Origin: Armigeres subalbatus
Taxonomy: Eukaryota; Arthropoda; Insecta; Diptera; Culicidae
Length of the DNA: 64,000 nt
Direction: 5' to 3'
NCBI RefSeq assembly: GCF_024139115.2
Contig: NC_085140.1
Location: 332,937,953 to 333,001,952, forward strand
Part shown: one piece after another, positions 1-11,891 of the stretch
Layout of the letters: every line of letters starts with the position of its first letter
Position numbering within the stretch: position 1 is the stretch's first letter
Position numbers and translations under genes: made by a program
The notes under the pieces: generated by a model
What the model saw: only the letters and a program-made list of their open reading frames with translations
Told to the model about the DNA's origin: nothing
Database searches by the model: none

Positions 1-62
1 GAAGAAGAAGAAGACTTTCCCTTCGATGGGACTCGAACCCATGACCCTACAGTACACTAGAC
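1..62 (-). repeat. tRNA-like SINE 3' end with GAA tail (cut by window edge)
   Basis: Read on the minus strand, this piece carries a pol III B-box-like core (GGTTCGAGTCC) and runs into a (GAA)n tail that reaches base 1. The same kind of tail ends the SINE near 24348. It may instead be the tail of another retroposon, since only about 60 bases are visible. Confidence 0.45.
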
Positions 63-189
63 TAAGATTATTTGTTGCTGTCATTTTCATAGACAGAACA
101 TGCAATAAAGAAAAGGAAATAATCGCTTATACTGAAAGTCACATTACGTTTTCACAAATTTCTCGTTAAGGTCGTGAAGCTCTCCGCTC

Positions 190-238
190 TAGACAAATTG
201 TAATTAAAATCTGATTGATGTACGATACAGAGGAAAAA
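190..238. repeat. fragment of the inverted-repeat element seen at 4814-5200
   Basis: The stretch containing TGTAATTAAAATCTGATTGA followed by a GATAC/GGAAAAA region matches the inner part of both arms of the 4814-5200 element. Only about 50 bases are kept and the rest of the element is absent here. Confidence 0.6.
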
Positions 239-240
239 GC

Positions 241-868
241 GTCAGCAGGAAGATTGAGACCGTGAAGAGACGGAGCAACTGTACCGCGCTAATAACACAC
301 GAAAGTTCTATGAGAAGTTGAACCGTTTACGTATACTTCGTCTTCGTGTATAAGGGCCACGTGCCACAGCCTGATATGTGTAAGGACATAAACGGGAACC
401 TTCTTACCAACGAGCGTGAGGTGATCCAAAGGTGGCGGCAACACTACGATGAGCACCTGAACGGCTATGTGGCAGACGTGGTGATGGACCTGGGGGAACG
501 CGCGCAGGACATAATTCTACCGGCTCCGGATATCCAGGAAATCCAGGAGGAGATTGGCCGGCTGAAGAACAACAAAGCCCCTGGGGTTGACCAACTACCA
601 GGAGAGCTATTTAAACACGGTGGTGAGGAACTAGCTAGAGCGCTGCACTGGGTCATAACCAAGATTTGGGAGGAGGAAGTTTTGCCGCAGGAGTGGATGG
701 AAGGTGTCGTGTGTCCCATCTAAAAACAGGGCGATGAGCTGGATTGTAGCAACTACCGCGCAATCACATTGCTGAACTTCACCTACAAGGTACTCTCCCA
801 AATTTTATGCCGTCGACTAGCAGCAATTGCAAGGGAGTTCGTGGGGCAGTACCAGGCGGGTTTTACGG
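241..868 (+). pseudogene. RTE-clade LINE reverse transcriptase fragment, copy 1
   Basis: The translation gives a linker (EQLYRANNTRKFYEKLN) in one frame, shifts frame near 345, and continues as YKGHVPQPDMCKD..., then NKAPGVDQLPGELF and WEEEVLPQEWMEG of the RTE-clade RT. A stop falls at 721, in the position of the tyrosine of the expected CPIYKKGD motif. Similarity to the copy at 21628 ends abruptly near 868, in the YQAGF motif, where unrelated DNA starts. There is no endonuclease, no catalytic FADD box and no 3' tail, so the copy is dead. Clade is judged from motifs, not from a search. Confidence 0.85.
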
Positions 869-872
869 TTTT

Positions 873-918
873 ATTGCTCACCCTTTTTTTGCTGATCAGC
901 AAATAAAGGGTGAACAAT
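873..918. repeat. 46-bp near-perfect palindrome
   Basis: ATTGCTCACCC... reads back as GGGTGAACAAT, with the centre at TGATCA (895/896). Only two base pairs mismatch. It abuts the break point of RTE copy 1, so it may be a very short MITE or the scar of a rearrangement. Confidence 0.6.
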
Positions 919-2870
919 GACACCACTTCGACATTGCATTATTTTCTGTCATGATAGCGTGTCAAAGAGCGCAGTGAGACCAACCCCATGAAACAAGCAC
1001 TAGTTCTTGAAGCCACCGTTTGTTGGCGTGGCGCTAGTGCTGTTTATGAAGTTTAAAGCTCCGTTCATATTGTACCGATTGCATTTCGCGCGGGTATTCA
1101 GCTATCGCAAAATGATTTTCGATTGTAAAAATTCAAATTTCAATAACTTAAGTTATATTGTTATGTTTTCGTCTTTTGTTCAGCATTTCACGTGCGGTAA
1201 TGGCTGCCAAAATTTGACTCATGTTCAAGTACGGCTTGCGTCGTTTGACATCGTAACGATCACCATCATCATGAATTGACTTTTCCCGTCAAATTTTTTT
1301 TATTCGCTTAATCGATTTTTTTGGCTTATTTAAGATCAACTTTGCAAAGAACCCATATTTTTTTACGCCTCTAAGTATTTTCAAAATTTTAAACAAAAAT
1401 CAAAAAAGTGCTGTTTTTTTAAGATGGTGTTTTAGCTTGAGCCGTTTGATAATCTTCCAGTCATCGACAGTTGATTTTTGGAAAACTGTTGGAATTGTTA
1501 AGGAATCTAATTTTCTTTGCATTTGATCTGATTCAACTGGAAGTGGATATCATATAGCATTATGGATAAAATTTTGCTTTAAACTGTACCATCTGTGTGT
1601 TGACAGAATAATAGTTTTTTTTAAGCATAATGGTAAGTCCATAGCGTAAGATCAGGAGGTTAAAATAATTAACTTTCAAGCTGCCAATTACCATGCACCG
1701 AAGATAAGTTATTTTTAGCAGAAGAGAAATCTAACTATATTGCCCGTGTTGCAAATGTATAACATTTGTATTTTTGTCGATTATGAGTTAATCTTAAGCA
1801 TCGTTTCCAGATTGTCAGACTAAATGAAATGTGAAAGTTTGTTCTAGAAAACCCGAAAAACTGCTGAGATGTTTTGTAGCATTGAGTAAATTGGGTTGTT
1901 TAGCAAAGAAAAATATGACGTTTTTTTTATAGTTTAACATAAAGAGCATGCTTTCCTGATCTCCAACATATTTTTAATTTGTTTGTAAACCTTTTATTTA
2001 CATTTTTGTGCAGCAAACAATAAGCCATTTCAATCGATAGAATGACACTAACATTCATAGAATGACATTTGGCCCATGCAGCATAAGAACAAATTTGTAG
2101 TCCCATAGAAATTTAAAATGCAAATTGAAAAAAGTTCCATAGCTCCAAAAGTTCTGAAAAATTGGGGTTAGGCTAAATTTTTATGCAGATTCAGAATTTG
2201 TAAAAACATATATATCCCTAAACAACCCAATTGGCCGAATAACAGAAACACTGGAAAATTCTGTCGTCGCTATCCCGTGAACAGGAAGTTTCGTTAATAA
2301 TTTGCACTCAAATAAAACATGTCGCTACCAAATATCACAAAAGATTTTTTGCCATTTTTGGCGATTTTTTAGAAAGGTAATTAGTTTTCCATACTAATAC
2401 ATCTCATAAACTTAAACGTCCCATTTTTCAAAGGCCTGCAAAAAAAATTTACAGGAAGGTCAATTGGCTTGCAGCTTTATTTTTTTTTTTCCATTTACGC
2501 ACATTGGCTTTTAAACAGAAAGATGCATTAGGAATTAAAGGCTTTCTAATGTTAATCTGGCTGCTGCGAATGGAGCCGCGTTTGTGCGCTCGAGCGAGTG
2601 GTGGGATATTTTGGAACGAACATAACCAACAATCTTCAATGTTTAGTTCCAGCTCAATAGAAAATTTTGACTTCAGTTTGACAACCAAATCGATTCTATT
2701 CGCACCACCCAGATGTTAATAAGCCCGTAGCCCACTCTTTGTCACAATGACAAATATTTTCAATTTCGAATCAAACAGACAGGCAGACTTGACAAATATT
2801 TGTTATTGTAACAAAGACTATGCGGATAATTTTTGCGCTAGGTGTATCTGTAATGAACGAATCAGTTATA
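919..2870. other. no recognisable gene
   Basis: AT-rich DNA with frequent homopolymer runs. The short open frames at 1007-1279 and 2449-2719 have no motif, no codon signal and no splice context. I see no element termini. Confidence 0.5.
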
Positions 2871-3460
2871 CTGGCTGCCCAACGTACGGCCCGCGGGCCG
2901 GATGCGGCCCTCGGATCCATTTTTTGTGGCCCACGCAACGTGGTAGAAAATACATCATAACAGGCCCACAGGTTTATATTTGCTTCTTTCTTATAATTTA
3001 TTAATAAATACTGTAAAAGATATCACGATTTATTCATTCTCTCAACTCCGTTTTATTATGTGAATTACTAAATGTATCCGAAATGTTTCAAACGGAGATT
3101 ATCGACCTCCAATACAACGACGGGCTCTAATCTAAATTCTCATCTCTCATTTCAGCTTATTTCAAGAAAAAAGCAGTGAAAAATTTTGAATTCTGTTTAC
3201 GAATTTTAGTCACCGATATACAATATGCGTTGATTATTCGAGAGTAGGCAACAATTTCATGTTAAATTTTGTTTCAATCAAAAGACCTGTTACGTAAAAA
3301 ACTAATTTTAGAACGCAATTCAAAAGTGTTTAGTTTTTTTCTGAAGATTTTTTTTTCCATTTTGGAAAAAGGAGAAAAAACTTAATATTTGATTTTTTGT
3401 CCTCCATCAGATGTTACTTCTGAAATATGGCGCGTGACATGATAAGGTTGGGCAGTCCTG
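2871..3460. mobile_element. degenerate hAT-like non-autonomous element
   Basis: The left end reads CTGGCTGCCCAACGTACGG and the right end, reversed, reads CAGGACTGCCCAACCTTA. Next to the left end is the GGCCCGCGGGCC-rich block that follows the CTGCCCAAC terminus in many hAT elements. The 8-base flanks do not match well, and there is no transposase. Assignment rests on terminal pattern only. Confidence 0.5.
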
Positions 3461-3673
3461 AGAGATAATTGCAATAAAGTTTTAAAACATATTTTAGATG
3501 GTGCGCTTTTCTTTCAACGATAATCAAAAAAATAAAGAAAACACTTTATATTTTTTATTCGAATTAAATCTGCCCTCGAGCGATATTGCCGCAAGCGTCA
3601 CTGTGTTCCGTGCTTGAAGCCGCAATTTGACAGCTAGCACCAAGTTTAGCACCAAGTTTTCGGCTTCAGTCGC

Positions 3674-3971
3674 ATAGACCAGTGCATGATGACGTAGGTT
3701 GACAGTTCACAGAGCTTGTTTACATGGACTTAGTCTCTGGAGCAGCTTCTGGAAAAACTGTTTTGCGATTAATTAAGAATATTGATGTTTGCTGTGATTG
3801 ATTTATGGTAGGAATCAAAGCATATCACTAGAATATTCGGAACAAAATGATTTTGAACGAAAATTACGGTTTTTTGTTTCCAGCTGATCGATTTTAATTC
3901 TAACACCTTGTAAACAAGCTCTGTGAACTGTCAAATAATTGAGGTTAAGTCAAGGTCTTGCATTGGTCTAT
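3674..3971. mobile_element. inverted-repeat MITE, probable TA duplication
   Basis: The ends read ATAGACCAGTGCA and TGCATTGGTCTAT. Inside them a second inverted pair holds TTGACAGTTCACAGAGCTTG and its complement. A TA is present at both borders, as expected for Tc1/mariner-type MITEs. No ORF. Confidence 0.65.
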
Positions 3972-4813
3972 TGTATGCAGATGACAGCCGTTTCAGGGGC
4001 TGCTTCCAAGATGGTGTGCACAAAACAAAAAAAAAAGGAGACAATCTTATGACATTCCACAAAAAACTTAATATTTTTCTTAAGAATAAGAGATAGGCAA
4101 AGGCGACATTTTGATTCGAAATGAACCGTCAAAATCAACATTGATCTAACAAAAGTGGTTCCATTCTAACAATGCTTAAGTTTTTATGTATTGAAAACAT
4201 GTAAAAAGTTCAAGTGATGCAAATAAAATTTTCATATCTATCATGTTGCCAGTGCGACAGCATTTTTCTTTGAAAATTTTGGTTTTAGTGTCGCAAATAT
4301 AGTCGGAAAAAGTCGAGAGCAAACGAAACGGTGAAACAAAAAAAAAGGGAAAAATGTGAACCGCATTTTAATCACCTATCTCACCTATTCACCCAAGAGA
4401 GAACGGGTAAATACGAAATCTCCAAATCTCAAAAAGACGTCAGTTAAGAATATGGATGCAGCTTTGGCATTTTACTACGTGGAAAAATCTGCAAAGTTAC
4501 GTAAAGATTAATTATTCCGGTTCATAATCACTGATTCAGGCTACAGAACATCCCCACAACTAAGTGAGCATGCATGTTAGCGAAACAAACAGAATAAATT
4601 GTTGCTTAATTCCTTATTGATATATGGAATGAATTTGCCTCCATTTGATGAAAGGTGAAGGAATTCCTTCCTACTAAAGTTTCGAGACTCTAACGATTCA
4701 AATCACGATGAGTAGAACCAACAAAATGCATTCTCAAAGTGTACGGAAATTATTGGGTCTCTGGAAACTGACTAAAAGTATACTGATAAAACAACAACAA
4801 TAGTGTTAGCTTG
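3972..4813. other. no recognisable gene
   Basis: AT-rich intergenic DNA. I see no coding motif or complete element. Confidence 0.5.
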
Positions 4814-5200
4814 ATAGACGAATCCAAGTAAAAATAAGAAGAAGACACACGACGGTGTTAACTTTGACAGATCCTACAGCACAGCATGGGAAGATCATTT
4901 CAAAATGCTTATAATAAATTCTAGAGAAATTGTAATTAAAATCTGATTAATGTAGGGTACGGAAAAAGTTCTGAATTACATATTTTGAAGCTTATCTCAA
5001 TTTTTTGAATATTTTCCAAAAATGTATCTATCATACAGTTCGGAACTTTTTCCGTATCATACTTCAATCAGATTTTAATTACATTTTGTCTAGAATTTAT
5101 TATAAGCATTTTAAAATGATCTTCCTATGCTGTGCTGTAGGATCTGTCAAAGTTAACACCGTCGTGTGTCTTCTTCTTATTTTTACTTGGATTCGTCTAT
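4814..5200. mobile_element. long inverted-repeat MITE
   Basis: Two arms of about 160 bp face each other across a spacer of some 60-70 bp. The outer arm ends are ATAGACGAATCCAAGT and its complement, and the arms run through GGTGTTAACTTTGACAGATC to the GGAAAAAGTTC region. A transcript would fold into a long hairpin. A fragment of the same family lies at 190-238. Confidence 0.8.
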
Positions 5201-5981
5201 TGTGTCATTGCTGAGCAGCAAGGTAAAGTGATTTATCATTTTTTTTTAGAGAAGAAGGGGAATGTGAGGTGCATACCAAACTTATTCCACCAGTTTCTTT
5301 GCCCTCGTCAATGTAACACTACGTCAACTTCTTTCACCACTGTGTGAATTGAGCGAAGCAAGACGACGCCGCGGACTTTGCCGACGGGCGTGCCCCCCGT
5401 CGGCAGCCAGTGATTGAAGCGAGACGAGTCAAGACGCAGGTTGAGTCGTGGCAAGCGAAACTCAGTTTGGGTTTTAGTTTATATTGGCGATTTTTACACC
5501 ACCGATTCGTTTAACTTTTAGTTAAAGGCTTGACAGGTTCGAGTCAAGTACCAGACACTGAAGACGACCACACAGTTGTGGTCGAAATACGTATCTGCAA
5601 AGATATCGAAATAATTGGTGGAATTAAATGGAGTTACATAACTCGTCTTAGACGGTTAGAAATTTTTAGATTCTACTAGCTTCTACAATACTCAAACAAA
5701 TAGTGTTCAAGCGGTTAACCTAGACTAGCTCTTCTAAGTAATGGTGCTAGTAGAGGCAAAACTTCTGTTCGAATCCAGTCTTGACAATTTAAGCTACCAT
5801 GTAGCTCCAGCTGGATACCCAAAAAAAGATATGCATAATACTTTGGACAGATACGGGGAAAGGACTGTTGAGCTTTCATAAGACATGCTAAGGCGCCTGT
5901 GTATATTAATGTAGACAAAGATGTGCCTCTAAACTGTGGCATCCTAAAAGCAAACAAACGGGAGAAATGTGTTTGCGTTAG
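5201..5981. other. mosaic intergenic DNA with a short hairpin
   Basis: It contains a GC-rich patch (5360-5410) and a perfect small hairpin GACCACACAGTTGTGGTC at 5566-5583. The latter lies in sequence that looks like a retroposon 3' region, but I cannot name the family. No gene is supported. The minus-strand frame at 5715-6080 crosses an element border and is spurious. Confidence 0.4.
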
Positions 5982-6534
5982 GGGCTGTACGCTAATTACG
6001 TAAGCAATTTTTCTGGGTATTTCAACCACCAGTGTAAGATTTTGCCCATACAAATCATTTTTGCCTTTCTCGTACAACAAAGTTGTAACGAAAGGCTATC
6101 ATTTCACTCCAAAATCGAACTTTTAATAAAAGTCGCGGAGACCAATGATGTTATATATCAATCAACTCAGCTCGTCGAACGGAACAAATGTCTGTCTGTC
6201 CGTGTGTATGTGTGTGTGTGTGCAAACGAAAACCGAAAAACATTAGCCACTTTTTCAATTCTTAACCGATTTTCTTGCAACAAGTTACATTCGACAGGGT
6301 ACAAAGCCTTGTTGATCACTATTGAATTTAATAACGATCGACCATTGCGTTTAAAAGTTATTAAGAAAATGGAACCGAACTATATAAGCGCCATATAAGG
6401 TCGGTGTCTTGGCTATATGCGAGAAAGGCAGTATCACCACTCGGTGAATTAAGTTGGGTTTTTATTTATATGGAGCGTAAGAAAATGGCAGACCCCCTCC
6501 CCCATAAGTGCTTACGTAATTAGTGTACGACCCC
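5982..6534. mobile_element. PIF/Harbinger-like MITE with TTA target duplication
   Basis: The termini read GGGGCTGTACGCTAATTACG and, reversed from the right, GGGGTCGTACACTAATTACG. Both ends are flanked by TTA (5979-5981 and 6535-6537). A GGG start with a TTA duplication is the known signature of PIF/Harbinger elements. Most of the interior is taken up by the dispersed repeat at 6041-6455. Confidence 0.8.
6041..6455 (+). repeat. ~410 bp dispersed repeat, full copy
   Basis: It starts TTTTTGCCTTTCTCGTACAA and ends GCGAGAAAGGCAGTATCACC followed by an ACTCGGTGAATTAAGT-type tail. The 5' end holds a small hairpin and the centre a TGTCTGTCTGTCCGTGTGTATG microsatellite-like stretch. A second full copy lies at 44595-45005, with partial copies at 11892-12300, 17190-17460 and 23425-23475. 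No coding capacity is conserved. The family name is not known to me. Confidence 0.8.
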
Positions 6535-6726
6535 TTATGATGTGCGTGGGCCTCACAAATATCTTCAACGTAGTGGAAATGAAACTAGGACTGAAGGAAT
6601 TAAATATAGGGGAACCCGGGGCAAGAAGGACACCCTATGAATTCCCTGTGAAATGTAATAATATAAGCATAACCGATGACTTTTTAACCTGCTTTACAGT
6701 CTTATAAAGTAATATTCGTCAAATGT

Positions 6727-6830
6727 AGGCTGACCATACGTACCGTATTTAACGGGACAGTCCCGTTTTTAGACCTTTTTGTGCTGTCCCGTCGTAATCT
6801 AGAAAAACCTCAATTTGTCCCGTTTTTTCA
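6727..6830 (+). repeat. one terminus of a degenerate DNA transposon
   Basis: CTGACCATACGTACCGT followed by GGGACAGTCCCGTTTTT and two more GTCCCGTTTT-type motifs resembles the terminal region of some hAT-like elements. No matching opposite end was found nearby. Confidence 0.35.
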
Positions 6831-7737
6831 TTGATTCTTCCAAAAAGCTCCAAAATTTTTTCAAACAAGTTCAATATTTCAGGCAGGAAACTAAAACCAA
6901 ACACAAAGAAAGTGGACCCATCAAAAAAGGTGAGATGGTATGTTTTTAGTGTTGCTTTTAAAAAAATGCTATCTATGCCGTTATGTATTTTGCATGGATC
7001 GACTTTTCTTAAGGTTTTTAACAGTTAATGACAATAGGTGACAACGGGAGATTATTTCATATAGTTTCTTTTCAATGACTGCTTATGCCGAAGGCATTAA
7101 AATTTAGCAAATTTCATCAGTGGATTGAACGGTACCGGTAACTTGGTAGACAAGTAAGGGAAAGGTTTGGCATTTCATCTCATAGCTCCTATTCCCATCC
7201 CATCTGTATTACTTTGTTCTGCGATGAGATGAATACAGTAATATCCCGATTTTATCACCCCCCTGGTGAATTTTGGGGTGATAAAACAGGGTATGTGACA
7301 AAATTGGAAAAAAAATATTTTCATTTTTTTCAATTCATTCCACAAATATGAATCACTAGCAGACCCGACGAACTTCGTTTCGCCTAAAATTGATTTATTT
7401 TCTGATTAGATCTCGAGTTATGAAGAAATTGGTGTTTCATTCGTATGGGAGCCCCCCTTTTCAAGGCGGGAGGATCTCGAATCATCTTAAGAACCTTCCC
7501 CGGCCCCAAAAACCTCCACATACAAATTTTCACGTCGATCGGTTCAGTAGTTTCCGAGTCTATAAGGCACAAACAGACAGAAATTCATTTTTATGTATAT
7601 AGATTTGAGATTATACTACTATTTGAGTAGGAAAACGAAAACATTTTAATGAGATGCGACTTACAAATGAATTAAATAACTTTTTTATATATCAAATACT
7701 TTTGGAATAAGACTTTGGATTCAGATAAGATACGAAT

Positions 7738-10570
7738 TAAATTGGAATTGGATTTGATTGTATTTGCATTGAAATCGGATTGGATTTGGATTGAATTTGG
7801 ATTGCATTTGGATCGAAATTAGATTGGATTTAGATTGGAGTTGAATTGGATTTGGATTGCATTTAGATTGGATTGAAATTGGAATAGATTTGAATTTGAT
7901 TTGTATCTGGATTGGATTTGGATTGTATTAGCATTCACATCGGATTGGAATTAGATTGGATTTTAATGCATTTGGATTGGAGTTGGATTTTATTTGGATT
8001 GAATTTGAAGTAGATTTGAATTGGATTTGTATTTGAATTGCATGTGCATTGAAATCGGATTGGATTTTCATTAGATTAGATTTGGATTCGATTTGAATGG
8101 ATTTGGATTGGATTTGGACTGGATTTAATTTGGATCTGGATTGGAGTTGGATTGGATTTGAATTACATTTGGATTGGATTTAGATTTAATTTAGATTGGA
8201 GTAGAATTGGATTTAGATTGTATGTACATTGGATTGAATTTGGAATAGATTTGATTTTAATTTGTATCTGGATTGAATTAGCATTGAAATCGGATTAGAA
8301 TTAGATTGGATTTGAATTGCAATTGGAATTGGATTGGATTTGAAGTGGATTAATATTGGATTGAATTTAAATAGATTTGAATTGTATGTGCATTGAAATC
8401 AGATTAGATTTTCATTCGATTAGATTTGGATTCGATTTGAATGGATCTGGATTGGATTTGGATTTGAATTGGATTGGATTTGAATTGCATTTGGATTGGA
8501 CTTAGATTGGAGTTGAAATTGTTTTAGATTGCAATCCATTGAATTTTGAATAGATTTTAATTTGATTTGTATCTGAATTCTCGGGTACTTATTCAAAAGG
8601 ACGTATGTGATTTTGTAAACAAAGATTCATACGTAGATTTGTCTAATCTGAAGGTACTCCACGCAAACCAACACTACCAACAGGTAGCCGAAGCCCTCCC
8701 CACCTGTCGGAGGTGATGATTTGCGTGGGTGTGCCATCAGAGGGGGTAATCGACATTAGAATCTTTGTTTACAAAACCACATACGTCCTTTTGAATAAGT
8801 ACCCGAGAATTGGATTTGGATTGTATTTGGATGTAGCATTTAAATCGGATTGGAATTAAATTGGATTTGGATTGCATTTAGAATGGATTTGGATTGAATT
8901 AAGATTGGATTGAATTTGGAACAGATTTGAATTAGATTTGGATTGTATTTGCATTGGAATCGGATTGGATTTGGATTGAATTTAGATTGCAATTGGATCG
9001 GATTTAGCTTGGATTTAGATTGGAGTTGAATTGGGTATGAACTGGATTTGGACTGCATTGGGATTGAATTTGAATTTGATTGCATTTTAATTAGGTTTAA
9101 ATTGAGTTTGGAATAGATTTGAATAAGGTATGCATTTGCATTGGATTTTCATTGAATGTGGATTGAATTTAGATTGGACTTGGATTAAGTTCGGATTGGA
9201 TTTAGATTAGATTAAATTTGGATTGGATTTGGATCGTGTTTAGATTTGATTAGGATTGAATAGGATCGGGATTGGATTTGCATTGTATTTGATTTAGTTT
9301 TGGATAAGATCTTGATTGTATTTGGATTATATTTAGATTGGATTTCAATAAGTTTTTTTTATTGTAACTAAATTTCAATTTGGTTGGATTGATTGTGGAT
9401 TGAATTTGTATTAGAATTGGATTTGAAATGTATTTGCATCGATATCGGATTGGATTTAAATCTAATTTTGATGGGAGTTGGATTGAGTTTGGATTGAATT
9501 TGAATTGGATTGGATTTGGATTGGATTTAAATTGGATTTGGATTAGATTTGGATTGGATTTGGATTGGAATTGGATTTGGATTGGATTTGGATTGGATTT
9601 GGATTGGATTTGGATTGGATTTGGATTTGATTTGGATTGGAATAGATTTGGATTATATTTGGATTGGATTTAGATTGGAATTGGATTGGATTTGGATTGG
9701 ATTTGGATTATATTTGGATTGGATTTAGATTGGAATTGGATTGATTTGGTTTTGGATTGGATTTGGATTGGATTTGGATTGGATTTGGATTTGATTTGGA
9801 TTGGATTTGGATTGGAATATATTTGGATTATATTTGGATTGGATTGGATTTAGATTGGATTTGTATTGGGTTAGATTTGGAATATATTTGGATTGGATTT
9901 GGATTGGATTTAGATTTGATTTGGATTGGATTTCGATTGGATTTGGATTAGATTTGGATTGGATTTGGATTGGATTTGGATTGGATTTGGATTGGATTTG
10001 GATTGGATTTGGAATAGAATTGGATTGGATTCGGATTGGATTCGGATTGAATTAGGATTGGATTTAGATTGGATTTTAATGTATTTGGATTAGATTTGGA
10101 TTTGGATTGAATTCCTATTCGATATTGGATTCGGATTGAGGTTGGACTAGATTTGAATTGGATTGCATTTTGATTGGTTTTAGATTGGAGTTGGATTGCA
10201 TTTGAATTTGATTTAGATTGCATTTTGATTAGGTTTAGATTGGACCAAGTTTGGAACAGATGTGTAGTGGATTTGATTTGGAATTGGATTGCAATTTAAT
10301 TGGATTTAGATTGGGTTGAATATGGATTAAATTTTGATTTGAATTGGATTGGATTTTGATTGGACGTGAGAAGGATTTGGATTTGGATTGGTTTGGATTG
10401 ACTTTTGATTGAGTTTGGATTGGATTTGGATTAGAGTTAGATTGGATTTGGATTGGACTGAATTTTCGATTGGATTAGAATTTGATTGAATGGCTTGAAT
10501 TTGGATTGAATTTTGGTTTGGGTTGGAATAAGATTGGATTAGTATTAGATTTAGCTTTGAACTGATTTTT
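7738..10570. repeat. 11-bp minisatellite (GGATTTGGATT)n
   Basis: The basic unit alternates GGATTT and GGATT, giving an 11-bp period. Copies are nearly perfect between about 9480 and 10060 and diverged at the flanks. Because 11 is not a multiple of 3 and the unit has no stop on either strand, all frames stay open and give an 11-residue cycle (LDLDWIWIGFG on plus, Ser/Asn/Pro/Gln/Ile-rich on minus). These frames are not genes. Confidence 0.95.
8576..8811. mobile_element. 236-bp palindromic MITE inside the minisatellite
   Basis: The 53-bp terminal inverted repeats (8576-8628 and 8759-8811) differ at one position. They start AATTCTCGGGTACTTATTC and contain AAAAGGACGTATGTG. The core is unrelated to the surrounding 11-bp repeat, which resumes on both sides. 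The element shares its end pattern with 13076-13240. Confidence 0.9.
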
Positions 10571-11169
10571 ATTGGATTTGTTGTATACTATTGGATGTTC
10601 AATTTGGAAATGAACTGCTAATATATTGGAACCTGAAGATCCTAGAAACGCAAGTGCGATAGTGGATAGATGGATGTGAATATCATGTGAATTTGTGATG
10701 CATTTGGACTGGATTCATTTGTTTAGATGTTATTTCAAAAGGATGAAATTTTGGTTAAATTTTAATTCCTTTGAAATATGTTGTGAATTGTGAATATATG
10801 CGTATAGAATACTTGACTCAGACTAGAGAATATCCAGCAATCTTGCATATGAAAGTGCAAAAAAAAACTAGCCTAAAAATAATATTCAAATGTAATTTAA
10901 ACAAAACTGCCACATCTTAGAGAGTAGAGGTGAGCGGGATTGTAGTGATAGCAATAAGGTTATTAAAAAAATTAGGAAATTAAAGTTAAACAAAAAAAAA
11001 TTATTTTAATGTACTGACAAAAAAAAGTACATACAAGGCACTTATTATAAATCTGCCCATATCACAAATTCTTGAACATGCGATGTAACCAAGTTATGAA
11101 TGCTCAATGCGTATTACTGATAATTCGCCATGAAGTAGGCAATTATATTGCACCTAATGAACTTGAAGG
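10571..11169. other. non-repetitive interior of the pogo-like element
   Basis: AT-rich sequence between the tandem array and the GC-richer segment. No coding motif is visible. Confidence 0.4.
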
Positions 11170-11545
11170 CATTAATGGTAAAATATGGCAACAGGGTATG
11201 AATGCCACGAATGCAGTGCTAACTCATCACTAGCGAACCATGTCTCATATGTCCATAGATATGAGTAAAATGGTTCAAAAGATTCGAATTTTTGGCCGAT
11301 GTGTTGAAGCACATCCAGCAGCTGGACCATCGACGGGCCAAGGCGGCCCATCCCAGGATCCACAGGAGTGGATCCGAAGGAGTTCCCGATGAGCGATGAC
11401 ATTCCGATGGTGAGTAAGCGGGTGGCACCGCCCTCTGCCAATATCGGAATGTCTCATCGGAGGTAGCAGCGAGCATCCGCTCCGATGCCAAGTAGTGGGT
11501 GGCACATGTTGTTGATGCAACGGTTAGTGACTAGGACCGGTCACG
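11170..11545. other. GC-richer segment of unknown nature
   Basis: Base composition rises sharply against the AT-rich surroundings, and three minus-strand frames of 81-90 residues overlap here. None shows a recognisable domain. It could be a captured exon or a remnant of the element's own gene. Confidence 0.35.
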
Positions 11546-11639
11546 ACAGTTCGTAATAAACTAAAGGCGGTGAAAGTTATTTCATGAAAATCAATGTTAT
11601 TTTTGGTATTATTTACGAAAATAAAAAGAATTACAAATT

Positions 11640-11762
11640 TTTTTGGGGTGACAAAATCGGGTCGAAAACGTGACAAAATCGGGACGTGATAAAATCGGGT
11701 CGAAAACGTGATAAAATCGGGGGTAGACAAAATCGGGGAGTGACAAAATCGGGTCAACACTG
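11640..11762. repeat. subterminal direct-repeat array (GTGAYAAAATCGGG)
   Basis: About six copies of GTGACAAAATCGGG, GTGATAAAATCGGG or close variants, some preceded by TCGAAAAC, are packed in 120 bp next to the right end of the pogo-like element. Subterminal arrays of this kind are often transposase-binding regions, which is inference here. Confidence 0.8.
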
Positions 11763-11891
11763 TATATGTTCAGTGAGATTGAAAACGGACCAGTTCCCCT
11801 ATATCCTGAAAATCAGGTCACGCATCAACATCAATAAAACGAAGCGGAGGGGCAGACATTCTAATTTTCAGATAAAGTTCATTTCCAATTT

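Larger units (their letters stand above)
7236..11762. mobile_element. pogo/Tigger-like non-autonomous element with TA duplication
   Basis: The ends read CAGTAATATCCCGATTTTAT and, reversed from the right, CAGTGTTGACCCGATTTTGT. Both continue CAC plus a C-rich run, and a TA lies outside each end (7234-7235, 11763-11764). CAGT termini with TA duplications fit the pogo branch of Tc1/mariner. About 2.8 kb of the interior is an 11-bp tandem repeat. No transposase frame survives, so the element is non-autonomous or has lost its gene. Confidence 0.75.

Noticed and set aside
5715..6080. 121-residue minus-strand frame
   Set aside because: It crosses the border of the Harbinger-like MITE at 5982 and has no domain.
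9428..10223. Long open frames on both strands in the GGATTTGGATT region
   Set aside because: They are forced by the 11-bp repeat, which has no stop in any frame. The peptides are periodic and have no independent support.
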